DNA of 64,000 bases from Diogma glabrata (taxonomy: Eukaryota > Arthropoda > Insecta > Diptera > Cylindrotomidae), in NCBI GenBank assembly GCA_963693315.1, contig OY856188.1, forward strand, positions 216,574,495 through 216,638,494, written 5' to 3'. Shown here one piece after another: positions 1-10,359 of this stretch (the stretch's first letter is position 1; each line of letters opens with the position of its first letter). The translations under genes and the position numbers were made by a program. The notes beneath the pieces are model-generated. The model saw only the letters and a program-made list of their open reading frames with translations. It did no database searches and was not told the DNA's origin.

Positions 1-2500
1 TTTTTTGTTTTTACACTTCGCTAGTGTTGTAACCTAATTTTTGGTTATATACATTAGCGTTGACATTTTTTGGTAGAGTTTATCTAGTCGGCTAGCCCTG
101 ATGAGAATGATAGACTTTTTTAAAGTTTAAAATTTTCTCATTGGTTCGAAACTAGATCGCTCTAAAATTGTATGGATTGCAAAATGTTTCATAATTTGCA
201 CCATAATTTTTTAGATTCAGTTCTTATAAATAAATTAACTTTTTTCAAAATCGCAAGATCTTGTTTTTGACAATATTATTGATCATGTCTTTTAAGAAAA
301 AATTTTCATAGGGATAATACAATATTTCTACATATTTCTTCTTAAATCAAAATTAATAGATTACGCCAAATTTACATAGATGACATAGATTACATTACAT
401 AGATTACATGTAATGTAATCTATTTTAGATTACGCGTAAAGGAACAACCCTGGTTTAAACCAACTTAAATAAAACTGTTCCGAAATTGTATTGATGGAGT
501 TAGTTCGGATAATGTATTTAATTTGGTTCGATAATTTTTTTGAATTATTCTGTTTCTACTTATATTTTTTATTTAAACTAATCTGACTTATCTAATTTTA
601 TTTGGACACAAAACCGTCTGACCCCGAAATCTACCTATTTCTAGCGGATATACCTGCCGCTGGGATTTTTTTAAATGCTATTGTTATAATTGTGTTAATC
701 TTAGGTAAATGAAACACCAACAAAAAATGTTTTTTGAATTACGATTTCAAAACGATTTAATTTTCTTATCTTATGTGAATATAGCATAAAAAATATAATG
801 CAGTGTAGCAGGTGCAGAAAATATTCCCTTTGAGAATACAACTTTCATTTTATTTTGAAAGCGATTTTTAATTTTTTGCTCTTTCCTTCGTTTCTGCTAC
901 TTAAATATTAATAGCGGTATGATGACTGAAATGAATTTCAATATGAATTTTGAATGATTCAAAAATGTTTGTTTTTGGAATAAAAACGAAAAATGTTTAC
1001 ATGAATATTTGAAATTTTTTTTCAAAAATAAATTACACAATAAAATTTTTACAAGTTAACCATTTTGTTTTCTTCCACAAACTCTATTGTTCTGCTAAAA
1101 AAAGAAAACATTTTGGAAGAAAATCGGAAAATTATACAAAATTTGTTTATGGCTTTTTCATTGAGCTACCGGATGGTGATGGTGTAGAATGAATATATTG
1201 AATTAGTGATGAGATCATTTTGTGGTATATTTTTTATGCGAATTAGGGTAAGATATTGAAAAATTCTGTATATGTTATGTAAATTAAAAACAGCCATAAT
1301 ATTTTGAATTAATCTTGTCATTCAACTAAACTATAACTACACAATTTTTTAACAACATCAATAATTTGTGTAAGGGTGACAATAACTTATTAGAACATAT
1401 TTATAAACAATTTAAACATACATAAAAATATTTATTTCATAAAATTGTGACATATGCGATGATCATTTGTGACCCAAGAGACCGACAAATTTAACAAACA
1501 AAACATCAATTTATCTCATATCATCTTTGCCACATAGCAAAAAAGAAAAAAATTTTAACAATAGAAAAGAAATTATTGTAAAAGAAAATGAGTGAACAAG
1601 CCCTTTAACTTATTTTTCAGAAGTTAAACTGCTACAATTAATTTCATCCCTTCTATTATTATTACAATAATTACTATAGTTAGTTCCTTAATACGATTGA
1701 ATTAAATAAGGGTTGTGGAATGATAATTTTACTATTATAATTTTTTTAATTTTTGATAAAAATAATTTATTTAATTTTGACAGAATGTATCAATTTGATT
1801 ATTTTTTTTTTGTTTTGAACAAATTAAATGAGGTGAAAATTTTAAAATAATTTAAATATTGGATGGGAACAAGGATTTATCCAAAATACATCGGTTCAAA
1901 CCTTTACAATAGAAATTCCTGTTTGTTGCCTGACTGAGTCGTTGATGTTGTTTTTGTTGATTATTAAAGTTTAATTTTTAATATATTGATAAATGGTTTT
2001 AAATTTTATCTCATTAATTTTGAAATTGTAACATTATGTTAGATTTATAACAATTCAAGTATAGTGTAAATAGTATTATGTTGATATAACCAGTTAAATG
2101 AATTATGTAATTTGAAGTTTTTTCAAAGTGTCAAAATATTTTTCTGCCTTTGCTTTTAATTTGAAACTGTTAAAAAATTATACTTTATTGCTAAAACATT
2201 TAAATGTGAAAAGGTTTTATTTGAATTTGATAATGGAAAAAATTATTTATGTGAGAAAGTGTTTGAAAATTGAACGGTATGATTTTCAGTTTTCTGGTGA
2301 ATATAAACTATATTTTATTATTTGTATAATTTAAACTAGAAGTCGGCACTAAAAGTATTGAAACTTTTTTTTATAAAAACCAAATATTCCATTTGGTAAC
2401 TAAGAAATGATATCTGATAATGATAAATAATAAAATAAAATTCATTTGCAAGAGTTTTCCACACAATTTAATTTTATAATAATCTAATCGCAAATCGAAA
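1..2500. other. AT-rich non-coding sequence
   Basis: Stop-rich in all frames, with many A/T homopolymers. I see no coding exon, RNA gene or recognisable transposon, apart from the palindrome at 385-423. The ORF at 2128-2334 has the composition of random AT-rich DNA. Confidence 0.6.
385..423. repeat. short perfect palindrome, 16-bp arms
   Basis: Arms 385-400 and 408-423 are reverse complements around AGATTAC. It sits in a local cluster of repeated AGATTAC / ACATAGAT words (360-435). Confidence 0.8.
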
Positions 2501-2553
2501 ATATTTTTAATGAAATGAAAGTATTAATGGTACTTTCATTTCATTAAAAATAT
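2501..2553. repeat. perfect short palindrome, 23-bp arms, 7-nt loop
   Basis: Arms 2501-2523 and 2531-2553 are exact reverse complements; the loop is TTAATGG. It sits 25 bp beyond the stop codon of the minus-strand gene at 2578-2974, so it would be in or just after that transcript's 3' end. The AT-rich arms could form a hairpin, but nothing shows a termination role. Confidence 0.85.
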
Positions 2554-2577
2554 AACAAAAATATTTAATAAAACAAA

Positions 2578-2974
2578 TTATCTCCTACGAGATCCTCTTC
2601 GTCTACTATGTGTTCTTGATCGCGATTTTCTCGATCTGGATCGTTTTCTACTTTTTGAGCGTCGACTTCGTTTATCAACCGGCTCAATTGAAAATTTTGT
2701 TCCATTTTTTTCCAAGAAACCATAACTAACTCCATTATTCAAAACTTGACGTATCGGAGCTCGTATTTCAGCAGGTTCCATCTATTTAAAAAAAATCATT
2801 AACATTTCTTTCGCGACAATAAATGAAAAGAAGAAGTTTAATAAATCTTACGTTTTTTTTCGAAGCTATGTATTCAACGACATCAGTAATAGTAGCAGGC
2901 ATTTGAAGTTCTTGTAAGGCTTGCAACACAAGCTCTCCTGTTTTTCTTTCATCTTCAGGATTAAATTTTGGCAT
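2578..2974 (-). CDS. small two-exon protein with an Arg/Ser-rich tail (108 aa; possibly DUF4777-like)
   Basis: Two exons join in phase 0: 2974-2852 (41 codons, MPKFNPEDER...IASKKN) and 2781-2578 (67 codons plus TAA, MEPAEIRAPIRQVL...). The intron is 70 bp (2851-2782), with donor AAC|GTAAGA and acceptor AAATAG. The N-terminal about 70 residues look like a small winged-helix-type fold: LVLQALQEL, ITDVVEYIAS, then VLNNGVSYGFLEKNGTKFSI. From memory this resembles the DUF4777 family of insect proteins, but I cannot check it. The last about 30 residues are a dense RS/SR and KR tail (RSRRSKSRKRSRSRK), like splicing-factor or nuclear-speckle domains, so nuclear location is a guess. A decayed inverted paralogue lies 0.7 kb away (3681-4060), which supports this being a real gene. 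Confidence 0.72.
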
Positions 2975-3680
2975 TAGAGTGAAATTAAATTCTAAAGAAA
3001 CAAAAATATAATTTACTAAAAATAAACTAAAAAAACCGTCTTTTGATTTTGCGATTCGAAGTAAGAATTAAAAACAAATGGCAAAATCCAAAGGTATTTA
3101 GAATTGAATATTTTGTATAAAGTATTTAAATCAATTTTAAGCCTACTAAAATAGTTTTTTGCACGTTGAAGTCTATGAAGTTAGAGTTTATAGCCGCTTT
3201 CCAATCGAGTGAATTGCTGAAAGAATTGATTGTTGCCAATTGTCTAATATTCAGTAAATCATCAAAAATAGTTTGACCACAAAGCCGTAAATAACGAAAT
3301 ATGCATATGTTGAGCTGATGAACCTAATTTTTTCTTCACTTTATTCAATTAAGTAGTAGCTCAGTTTACATTCAGTGTGAACTGAATAAAGGTCCGCTAT
3401 AAACTTGAGCTAAGCTATGCAAACTATGCGATCTATGTTTTTTGTATATAAGGTAATCAAATGTATGACTGACTATACACTTGAGCTAAGCTATGTCACT
3501 AAGCCTTGGTTTTTTCTTTAACTATGCGAACTTACTTAGTTCGTGTTGTAATTTAAAGACACATGATTAGAGTTATGTTCATAATATTTTCTGTATCTGT
3601 TCTGTCCATAATATTTGAAGTTTGTATTAGTAAGAAAAATTAAAATAAATATTGTGTTATAAAATAAAAAATTAGAACAG
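2975..3680. other. intergenic, possible promoter side of the small RS-tail gene
   Basis: No ORF or known repeat. GAGCTAAGCTATG recurs at about 3409 and 3482 (a local imperfect duplication of roughly 70 bp). A TATA box could not be assigned with confidence. Confidence 0.4.
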
Positions 3681-4060
3681 GAATTGTGGAGTGGTACCCT
3701 ATACTATACGGAGCATTAAGTAATATTGTTCAAGTTATTGCCGAAAGAAATAACGCAAGTGTTCTTTTGAAATTTTGATGTTGGAACCGATTTCTATTCA
3801 AATCTTTATTTTACTGTTCAATAGCTTGACCCAAATGAAATTCCGGCTCCAATTGGACAAGTATTGAATATTGGATATAATAACTATGGCTTTCAGGAGA
3901 ATTGGAGTAATGGAGTATGGAGTAAAATTTTCTATAGATTTAGAATCGATAAATCACCGATAAATCATGTCGGAAATCTAAAAGTAGAAAAAGATCCCGA
4001 TCACGAGGTTAGCGATTAAGAACACGTACTCGTCGTCGAAAGTGATCTCGTCGTAGATAA
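3681..4060 (+). pseudogene. decayed inverted paralogue of the 2578-2974 gene, intron retained
   Basis: The 3825-4060 block aligns with exon 2 of the neighbouring gene. In frame, 3825 onward reads LDPNEIPAPIGQVLN and then YGF, against MEPAEIRAPIRQVLN and YGF in the gene. The Arg/Ser-coding tail is recognisable to the TAA analogue at 4060, but indels shift it and put stops in all frames. Upstream, 3709-3754 reads ALSNIVQVIAERNN, weakly like the end of exon 1. The space between the blocks (3755-3824) is 70 bp, the same length as the gene's intron. It starts GCAAG (from GTAAG) and ends AATAG. Retention of the intron means a DNA-level inverted duplication or an old paralogue, not a processed retrocopy. 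The exon 1 alignment is weaker than the exon 2 alignment. Confidence 0.68.
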
Positions 4061-4317
4061 ATCGTGCAAAGTTTAAGTATTTTATAATTGGTATTGTAAT
4101 TTTTAAAATTAAAATAAGTTTCTAAATATTTTCAAAAAATAGATTAAATTTTGTACGACGCTACGAATAATAAATTTATGTTAAAAAACGTTAATGTTAA
4201 TTTGGAGGTTATTTTTTTGTGAGCAATTAAGCTTAAGTACATATTGCAAATCCCTTGAATTTTGCAATTCGAAACATTTTTTCATTTTCTCTTAGAAAAA
4301 CTTCTTTAGAAAAAATT

Positions 4318-4410
4318 TTTTTTTGTGTTTCGTGCCGGGTTTCGAACTCACACTCATCAGAGACACCTGTTCAAATCCCGTGTGTCTTACACAATTTAGC
4401 CACAGCGGCG
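4318..4410 (-). repeat. tRNA-derived SINE-like or tRNA-like fragment
   Basis: On the minus strand an A-box-like TGGCTAAATTG (about 4396-4406) is followed by a B-box-like GAGTTCGAAACCC (about 4335-4347) at roughly tRNA spacing, then a CACAAAAAAAAA tail. The region between does not fold into a canonical anticodon arm, so I read it as a tRNA-derived SINE head or relic rather than a working tRNA gene. Confidence 0.4.
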
Positions 4411-4618
4411 ATGACAATACAAAAAATTCCAAAAAAATGTTAATGATTTTTCAGGTGTACTTTATTTTCTTTGTTGATCAACTGGGATCGCAATATTTGT
4501 AAATTTTGAACGGCTAATTAACACTATTACAATAACAGTGATCAATAACAGTTAAGAGGATTGAATTTCAGTTTTTACATAGTATAATATTATAATTTAC
4601 ATACTTATTATCGTAAAC

Positions 4619-4700
4619 CAGTGGTTCCCAAAGTGTGTTCCGCGGAACCCTGTGGTTCCACGAAAAAATTTAGAGGTCGCGTGATAAATTTTATTCCATC
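4619..4700. mobile_element. hAT-type transposon end (terminal-repeat-like)
   Basis: CAGTGGTTCCCAAAGTG followed by TTCCGCGGAACCCTGTGG matches the general form of hAT (Charlie-like) terminal inverted repeats and subterminal sequence. I found no matching opposite end (a GGGAACCACTG-like string) within the next 2 kb, so only one end is supported. Confidence 0.4.
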
Positions 4701-4920
4701 AAAAAAATAAGAATGGCGATTAATATATTCACATTTTCCTCGGAAAGTTTACAATCGACCACCAAATTAAATTAGATATTTTTAAATAAGGAGACTGAAA
4801 ACAAAAGCATCGGTAGTAATTCGAACTTCACCAAAATGTATGTAATTTTCAATAAATTTCACTAATAAATTAAAATAAAATCGAAAATTTCTTGTTAACT
4901 AACAGTTTTTATATACTATG

Positions 4921-4953
4921 TACGTATTTCGAAAGCTATGCTTTCATCGACAG
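4921..4953 (-). ncRNA. hammerhead-ribozyme-like motif (degenerate)
   Basis: The minus strand reads GTCGATGAAAGCATAGCTTT then CGAAATAC. This is a GATGA half-core, a hairpin GAAAGC/GCTTTC (stem II) and then CGAAA. It lies at the centre of an imperfect inverted repeat of AT-rich arms (about 4835-5030). The first core box is degenerate (CTGTCGATGA instead of CTGATGA). Similar motifs occur at 29298 and in the 58.2-58.8 kb palindrome. Penelope-like elements are known to carry such motifs. Confidence 0.35.
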
Positions 4954-5514
4954 TAGTATATATCAAAACTCTGGCGACTCTAATTGGCGATTTTATTTTA
5001 ATTTATAAGTGAAATTTATTATAATACTTGTTAAGTTTAAACAAACAATATTATTAAAATGTATGTATTTTTTGTAGTTTTTTGTGTGCAATATACCGGT
5101 GTATTTGTGCTAATGCTATTGTGCCCTTAATTATTAACGGTAACTTTCATTCCAACCAGAATGTCAATTAAGGAACATATATTGCTGTGCAGGTACAGGT
5201 TGACCATATAGTTCAGATCGTAATTAAAGTTTAAAATTTAATTAAAGTACAAAGTAAAAAACTTTTCTGTGGTTGGTCTATTTCACTGTGGGTAACCTAT
5301 AATACACATAACATAAACAAGCAAGTGAAATAAAGTAAACAAAACCCAATGAAAACGGTTGAAAATCAACTATCGTTCTCTCTTCGAGAGTGACAAGGAA
5401 CAAAAACACATTTCTATACTAACACTTACGATCGGTTCGTTTTGTATATGTTACTACCGCTAACCTATGCAATAATGTTTCGTTCTCGCTGTGCATCGCT
5501 ACATGGAATGAGTA

Positions 5515-5640
5515 GCATGATCTCAAATTGGATCGTGTCTATGTTGAACTGCCGCATTGCCTTTTTTGAAATGGGTAATACTACTGTTTTAGTTTCAGTC
5601 AAACGAGGTTGTCCACAGGGTGATGTTTGTTGTATTGAAA
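5515..5640 (+). pseudogene. LINE reverse transcriptase scrap
   Basis: Translation in the 5442-5696 frame gives WIVSMLNCRIAFFEMG, then VSVKRGCPQGDV. This matches the segment around the 'GCPQG' motif between RT domains A and C of I/R1/Jockey-type LINEs. The homology is lost directly afterwards; the flanks contain no other RT motifs. It is about 40 residues of an otherwise deleted element. Confidence 0.6.
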
Positions 5641-5839
5641 GACACGTATGGGAAAGAAGTGGCTACAGGTTTAATTCATATACATATTGTCATTGAAATT
5701 TATACACTGTTAAGTGTGGACATTTATATAATAAAGTTAATAACATCCTCCTCATTATTATTTTTTAATTACATTTCAATTTAATAAAAATTTAACTTGA
5801 CAAAGAATTCAATTTAACCAAAAATAAAATGTTACATGT

Positions 5840-6180
5840 TTTTTCCTTAATACATCAAGTAATCGTTATATCGTGTAGGTTGTCTTATGTTTCGTTTAGG
5901 TCTTTCTGGAAGTTGTGATGTAATATTTGTTTCGTTTACTTCTCCTTTGATTTCAATACCTGGGACATCCTCTGATCTGCGTTCTTGTGTGATCTCTTTG
6001 GATTTTCATCATCTGGTGTATTGGCTTGATTTGAATGATTTTCAGAAACAATAGCTGGTCTTATAAAAGTTCTATTTCTCCTGTATTAATTTCTATTTAT
6101 ATCTAATATATATGAAGAGTTGTTAAGATTGGATATGATTGTGCTGTTATGTATAAGGTCCTAAAATATATTTATATAAG
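5840..6180 (-). pseudogene. C-terminus of the same Gypsy polyprotein, cut off by the LINE insertion
   Basis: On the minus strand RNRTFIRPAIVSENHSN and, after a frameshift, LPERPKRNIRQPTRYNDYLM precede a stop near 5852. This Pro/Arg-rich ending is typical of Mag-like Gypsy pol. It lies on the far side of the LINE at 6198-9573, showing that the LINE jumped into the Gypsy element. Confidence 0.65.
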
Positions 6181-6186
6181 CTCATA

Positions 6187-6194
6187 CATATACT

Positions 6195-6197
<3 letters not shown>
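6187..6197. repeat. target-site duplication, 3' side of the RTE-like LINE
   Basis: CATATACTTAT, identical to 9574-9584 on the other side of the insertion. Confidence 0.8.
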
Positions 6198-6243
<46 letters not shown>

Positions 6244-6248
6244 GGCGT

Positions 6249-6695
6249 TCATGCTCCATGTAGGAGCGTTGCCAGGCTAATCAGCTTCGAATATTCACCA
6301 CGGTCATTCGCAACAGCGACATAATTAGCATGGCAGCCGATTTTTTTAAGGTCGTTTATTACGTCAGTCTCCCATTGTAGTCGTGGTCTACCTCGCGGTC
6401 GCCCACTCCCTGGGGTACTAACGTACATTTTTCTAATCATTCCAGACTGTGAATCGGCTCGTAGAACATGCCCAAACCAAGCAATCCTATTAGAACGGAT
6501 ACAACCTATTATATCAGGACCCTCAAGAAGGTCTCTGATCTCAAAGTTATACCGGGTTCTATACTCTCCATCGTCTGTCTTAAGTGGACCAAAAATGTAG
6601 CGTAGGATCTTACGCTCAAATACAGATAAATGCGATTCGTCATTTTGTGTAAGGGTCCACGTTTGTGACCCATACATCACAACCGGTCTAATCAA
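6249..6695 (-). pseudogene. RTE-like C-terminal domain
   Basis: Continues the RT in another frame: LIRPVVMYGSQTWTLT, FERKILRYIFGPL, NRIAWFGHVLRAD and GRPRGRPRLQWETDVINDLK. This is the conserved tail of RTE/BovB-like elements. The stop precedes the poly(A) tail by only a few bases, so the 3'UTR is very short, as is usual for RTE. Confidence 0.8.
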
Positions 6696-8527
6696 TGTCT
6701 TGTATAACTTGAGCTTGGTGTTAGTTGATACATATACGGAGATCCAAGGAGAGGTTTGATTGAGTAGAAAGTTCGATTACCTGCAGCGATTCGAGCTTTT
6801 ATATCTGTAAGTATGCTGTTGTTTGAGTCAAGCATTGATCCCAAATATTTAAAAGATTCAACTCCCTCAATTCGTTCATCGCCGCACATTAAATCTTTCT
6901 TCTCAGACTCTCTTGAAGCATTCATATGTTTGGTTTTATTGTAGTTAATTTGCAGACCAATTTTTCTAGCTCCACTCTCAAGCGACTTAAAAGTCTCACT
7001 CATAACAGCTTCACTTCGGCCGAGGATGACAACATCATCAGCGTATGCAATCATCTGTACTGAGTTTATTGACAAGATATTGTTGTTAGTCGGCAGTTTC
7101 TTTTGACGGCACACATATTCCAAGGCTAAATTAAAAAGTATAGGAGAGATAGCATCACCTTGTCTTAACCCGGAGTCGACTTTAAAAAACCTTGATATTT
7201 CGTTTTCTACTCGTACACAGCATTGAGAGTTCTGTACTGTCATTTTGCATAGTGATACCAGTTTACCAGGAATTCCCATTGACACCAGAGCAGACCATAG
7301 AGTCTCTCGTTCGAGAGAGTCGTAGGCCTGTCTGAAATCAATGAAGAGTTGGTGCACTGGTATGTTGAACTCTCGGCACTTTTCCAAAATCATCCTTATC
7401 GAGAAAAGTGCATCGGTGGTACCTCGGCCCCGCCGGAAGCCACACTGATATTCTCCAAACAGTTGTTCAGCAAAAGGATTGATTTTGGATAGCAAAATGT
7501 AAGAAAAGATCTTATATGCTGTGCAGAGTAGAGCGATTCCTCTGTAGTTTGCACATTGTAGGCGATTACCTTTTTTATGGATTGGTATCAGCATAGCTGT
7601 GTTCCAGTCCTGTGGCATGGCTTCAGTCCTCCATATCATTTGAACAAGTTCAAACAATCTTAAGGATAGAGTTTCACCACCATGTACAATCATTTCGGAT
7701 GTTATATCGTCGATACCAGGTGCTTTATTGCATTTTAATTTTGACAGCGCCGCATCGAATTCCTCTTTGGTGGGTTCGTCTACATGTACCTTTGACGCAC
7801 GAATAAGCTTTGCTCGTCGCCCGACTTGTTGCTGGTCACTTAAGTTGAGAAGATTCTCAAAATAAGTGGCCCAAGTGTCTAAAATATTTTTAAGGTCTAC
7901 TTGTAGCTCCCCATCTTCGTTTTGAATAGCAGTCGATCTAGTTTGAGGGCCCTTCTTTAAGGTTTTAACCTGTTGAAAGAAGTTACGCGATTGATGTTCC
8001 TTATTGAAGCTTTCAATCTCCTCACACTTTCTCTTCCACCATTCTCTCTTCGTTCGTCTACATAACTTTGTAACGGCTTGTCTTGCCAGTTTATAGTTCT
8101 CCTTCGTGGACCTGGTGTTGCGTCCTTGCAGACATTTCAGATAGCAATCTCTTTTGTATTGAATAGCGTCAAGACATGCGTGATCCATCCATGGCTTCTG
8201 GGAGTGGTTTTGTGGTCGTCCAAGTATTCCCTCAGCAGCGCTTAAAACAGCATCTTTGAGCAAATACCATGACTTATCGACGTCTCCATTAATGGTTTCT
8301 GATTTCTCTAATGTTTCGGCAATATGGTTTTGATATTTCTCTTCTGTTTCTGCATTCTTTAGTGATGAGATGTTAAATCGTTTCCGTTGATTGAATTTCG
8401 GAATGCTTGGGTTTGGGAAGTGGAACCTTATTTTAGCACATACAAGAAAGTGGTCACTTCCAATGTATGCACCTCTAAAGGATCGCACATCCAGAACACT
8501 CGAAAAGAAACGTGCTGTAACTAGCAC
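6692..8527 (-). CDS. RTE-like reverse transcriptase (611-aa open segment)
   Basis: The frame starts with the last endonuclease motif (GSDHFLV). The RT domain follows: NYRGIALLCTAYKIFSYIL, GFRRGRGTTDALFS, motif A as LFIDFRQAYDSL (about 7325-7352), SGLRQGDAISPILFNLALEY, and motif C AYADDVVILG (about 7030-7052). The catalytic aspartates are intact. It ends in a frameshift at about 6727 that separates the C-terminal domain (6695-6249). It is a relic despite the long open frame, because both neighbouring pieces are out of frame. Confidence 0.85.
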   Translation of the reverse strand: MLVTARFFSSVLDVRSFRGAYIGSDHFLVCAKIRFHFPNPSIPKFNQRKRFNISSLKNAETEEKYQNHIAETLEKSETINGDVDKSWYLLKDAVLSAAEGILGRPQNHSQKPWMDHACLDAIQYKRDCYLKCLQGRNTRSTKENYKLARQAVTKLCRRTKREWWKRKCEEIESFNKEHQSRNFFQQVKTLKKGPQTRSTAIQNEDGELQVDLKNILDTWATYFENLLNLSDQQQVGRRAKLIRASKVHVDEPTKEEFDAALSKLKCNKAPGIDDITSEMIVHGGETLSLRLFELVQMIWRTEAMPQDWNTAMLIPIHKKGNRLQCANYRGIALLCTAYKIFSYILLSKINPFAEQLFGEYQCGFRRGRGTTDALFSIRMILEKCREFNIPVHQLFIDFRQAYDSLERETLWSALVSMGIPGKLVSLCKMTVQNSQCCVRVENEISRFFKVDSGLRQGDAISPILFNLALEYVCRQKKLPTNNNILSINSVQMIAYADDVVILGRSEAVMSETFKSLESGARKIGLQINYNKTKHMNASRESEKKDLMCGDERIEGVESFKYLGSMLDSNNSILTDIKARIAAGNRTFYSIKPLLGSPYMYQLTPSSSYTRH

Positions 8528-8560
8528 GTGATCAATTTGATTTCGAGTGTTTCCATTCGG

Positions 8561-8752
8561 TTAGACCCATGTCTGCTTATGAATCGATCGGTGCGGAAAG
8601 AAAGTACTGGCAATTCTCAAATTATTTGATAATGCAAACTCAGTCATTCTCTCACCATTATCATTCGAATTCAAATGCAGACTGTTGGGGCCCACCACAT
8701 TTCCATAAGAGATATCTCTTCCAACCTGTCCATTAAAGTCACCAAGAACCAT
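8561..8752 (-). pseudogene. RTE-like endonuclease domain, middle part
   Basis: It begins MVLGDFNGQVG, the conserved GDFN block of LINE endonucleases, and continues NNLRIASTFFPHRSIHKQTWV before a stop at the tag in 8561-8563. The SDH motif that completes the domain is in the next frame (8527 downward: AYIGSDHFLVCAKI). Confidence 0.75.
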
Positions 8753-8773
8753 AGTGAAGTCGCGTGTTGGTGT

Positions 8774-9337
8774 TTATTTCATAACCTCTTCCAGCGCTAT
8801 GTAGAAATTATCCTTTTCGTCGACGGTCTTAGCTTCAGTAGGTGCATGCACGGCAATAAGAGAAATATTGTTATATGTACCACGTACACGTAGGTAGCAA
8901 ATCCTCTCACTGACCGGGATGAATTTCATCACGGCTTCTTGTATGCGTGCACCAACAAGAAAGCCAGTTCCAAATTCTCTTCGAGAAGGATGACCACTAC
9001 AGTATAGAGAGTGACTATCCAAATCTTGTTTTCCGATTATTGGCTGTCTAATTTCTTGCAGAGCTATGATATCCATCCCATACCTCTCAGCCTCTGTTTC
9101 TAGACTTATAAGAGCATCAGGAGCGCTCAGGCTGCGCACGTTCCACGTTCCGATTCGGTAGTCTGGTCCTTTTTCACGTCCAGGTAAAATTCTGTTGTTT
9201 TTGTCCGGGTCTGTTTTTCTTTTCTGATTTCCAAATTTAACAAATAATTTTTTTTCCGGGGTTAGGGTGTTAACCTTAGGCCCAACCCAAATTGTCGTTA
9301 ATGGGTCCGTTCTGCATCTTAAGGTTACCAGAAACAA
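8774..9337 (-). pseudogene. RTE-like endonuclease domain, N-terminal part
   Basis: The frame contains YRIGTWNVRSL and IIALQEIRQP, the N- and E-motifs of APE-type LINE endonucleases, then GTGFLVGARIQEAVMKFIPV and SLIAVHAPTEA. The catalytic Asn (WNV) and Glu (QEIR) are visible. The frame is lost after ALEEVMK and resumes at 8752. Upstream of the first motif is a Lys/Asn-rich leader that may include 5'UTR. In the element it would nick target DNA. Confidence 0.8.
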
Positions 9338-9573
9338 CCTTTTGACACGTTTATATAGCGAGCCGCTTGATCCAAGACAGACGCCCGCTTCAAGCCGCCC
9401 CTAACATGGAGAACAGACGCTTGAGTCGCATTGGTTTTAAGGCGCCAATTCGCCATGATGTACCATGATTGACTAAGCAGTTTTTACCCTGCTTGTCTCC
9501 GGTACACCAACCTAATTCTGTCAGCATTAACCAGGCAGCACGGCGTGGACGTCGAATTTCGGATTTCGCTACC

Positions 9574-9584
9574 CATATACTTAT
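9574..9584. repeat. target-site duplication, 5' side of the RTE-like LINE
   Basis: CATATACTTAT, identical to 6187-6197. It fixes the LINE 5' end near 9573 (GGTAGCGAAATCC on the minus strand). Confidence 0.8.
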
Positions 9585-9689
9585 ACACTTTATAATTAAT
9601 AACGTTTGGTGGCGGGAATAGATACTAATAAAATATTTAATGTACAAGCAATTATATAAATGAAATATATGATATCAGTTAACATCGAG

Positions 9690-10320
9690 CATTGGAGTTA
9701 ATAATTCAATATTGAGAACACAACAGTGCCTTTGGACCAATGCTTATCTGTAGGAAATTTCTTAACGAATATTTCTTGACCGAATATCCAGAACTTTCGT
9801 AATTTGCCATTAACAATTATTTCCATAATGTCTATATTTATGCGCTGAAATGGATATTCTGGAATTTTATGAGTAATCATTGGCTCGTGTTGTTGTTTCG
9901 CTGCGTATTTTATACATTTGGAACAGTTTTTTATCATGTTAGTGATGTCTTGATTTATATTTGGTCAAGATACTACTTTTTTAGCTAGGTTGATTGTGTA
10001 TTCTATACCTTGATGATTAATATGTAGTTTTGAAAGAATTCCTTCTCTCAAATTTTTTGGAACAACTACTCTGTCACCTTTAAAACGCAAACCTTGAATT
10101 ATTGTCATTTCGTCTTTAAAGCTGTAATATTGGTAAATTGATTCAGTTTTTTTACCTTATTATGCCAACCATTTTTCACTAATTTCGTGACATTTTGTAT
10201 TTCACAGTCCTTTGCAGTCTCGATTTTTATATTATCTATCGTGCTATTGCAGATTCGCAATTCGTCTGTAGCATCAGTTTGCTCAATTTGGTTTGAAGAT
10301 GTTTTCTTCATTTATTTGAT
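9690..10320 (-). pseudogene. Gypsy integrase remnant, core deleted
   Basis: The frame at 9937-9698 holds the end of the integrase zinc-binding region and the start of the core (CSKCIKYAAKQQ, then PFQRINIDIMEI), and then jumps directly to a C-terminal segment (GQEIFVKKFPTDKHWSKGTV). Most of the DDE catalytic core is missing. The upstream piece 10311-10105 is linker-like with no clear motif. Confidence 0.65.
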
Positions 10321-10359
10321 AAATGTCGTAATTTTTTAGCATTTCATTTTCGGTATATG

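Larger units (their letters stand above)
6198..9573 (-). mobile_element. RTE-like non-LTR retrotransposon, near full length, decayed
   Basis: A 3.4-kb insertion read on the minus strand: 5' end near 9573, an apurinic-type endonuclease, a reverse transcriptase, a C-terminal domain, and a poly(A) tail (T run at 6198-6240). It is bracketed by an 11-bp target-site duplication, CATATACTTAT, at 6187-6197 and 9574-9584. It interrupts the Gypsy element on the same strand. Length and endonuclease-RT order fit RTE-clade LINEs. Frameshifts at about 8760, 8545 and 6727 split the ORF. Confidence 0.85.

Noticed and set aside
4318..4410. Functional tRNA gene
   Set aside because: A- and B-box-like strings are present but the anticodon arm and acceptor stem do not pair properly; listed as SINE-like instead.
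7612..7806. Plus-strand ORFs inside the LINE (7612-7806, 8675-8893)
   Set aside because: Shadows of the minus-strand RT and endonuclease coding sequence.
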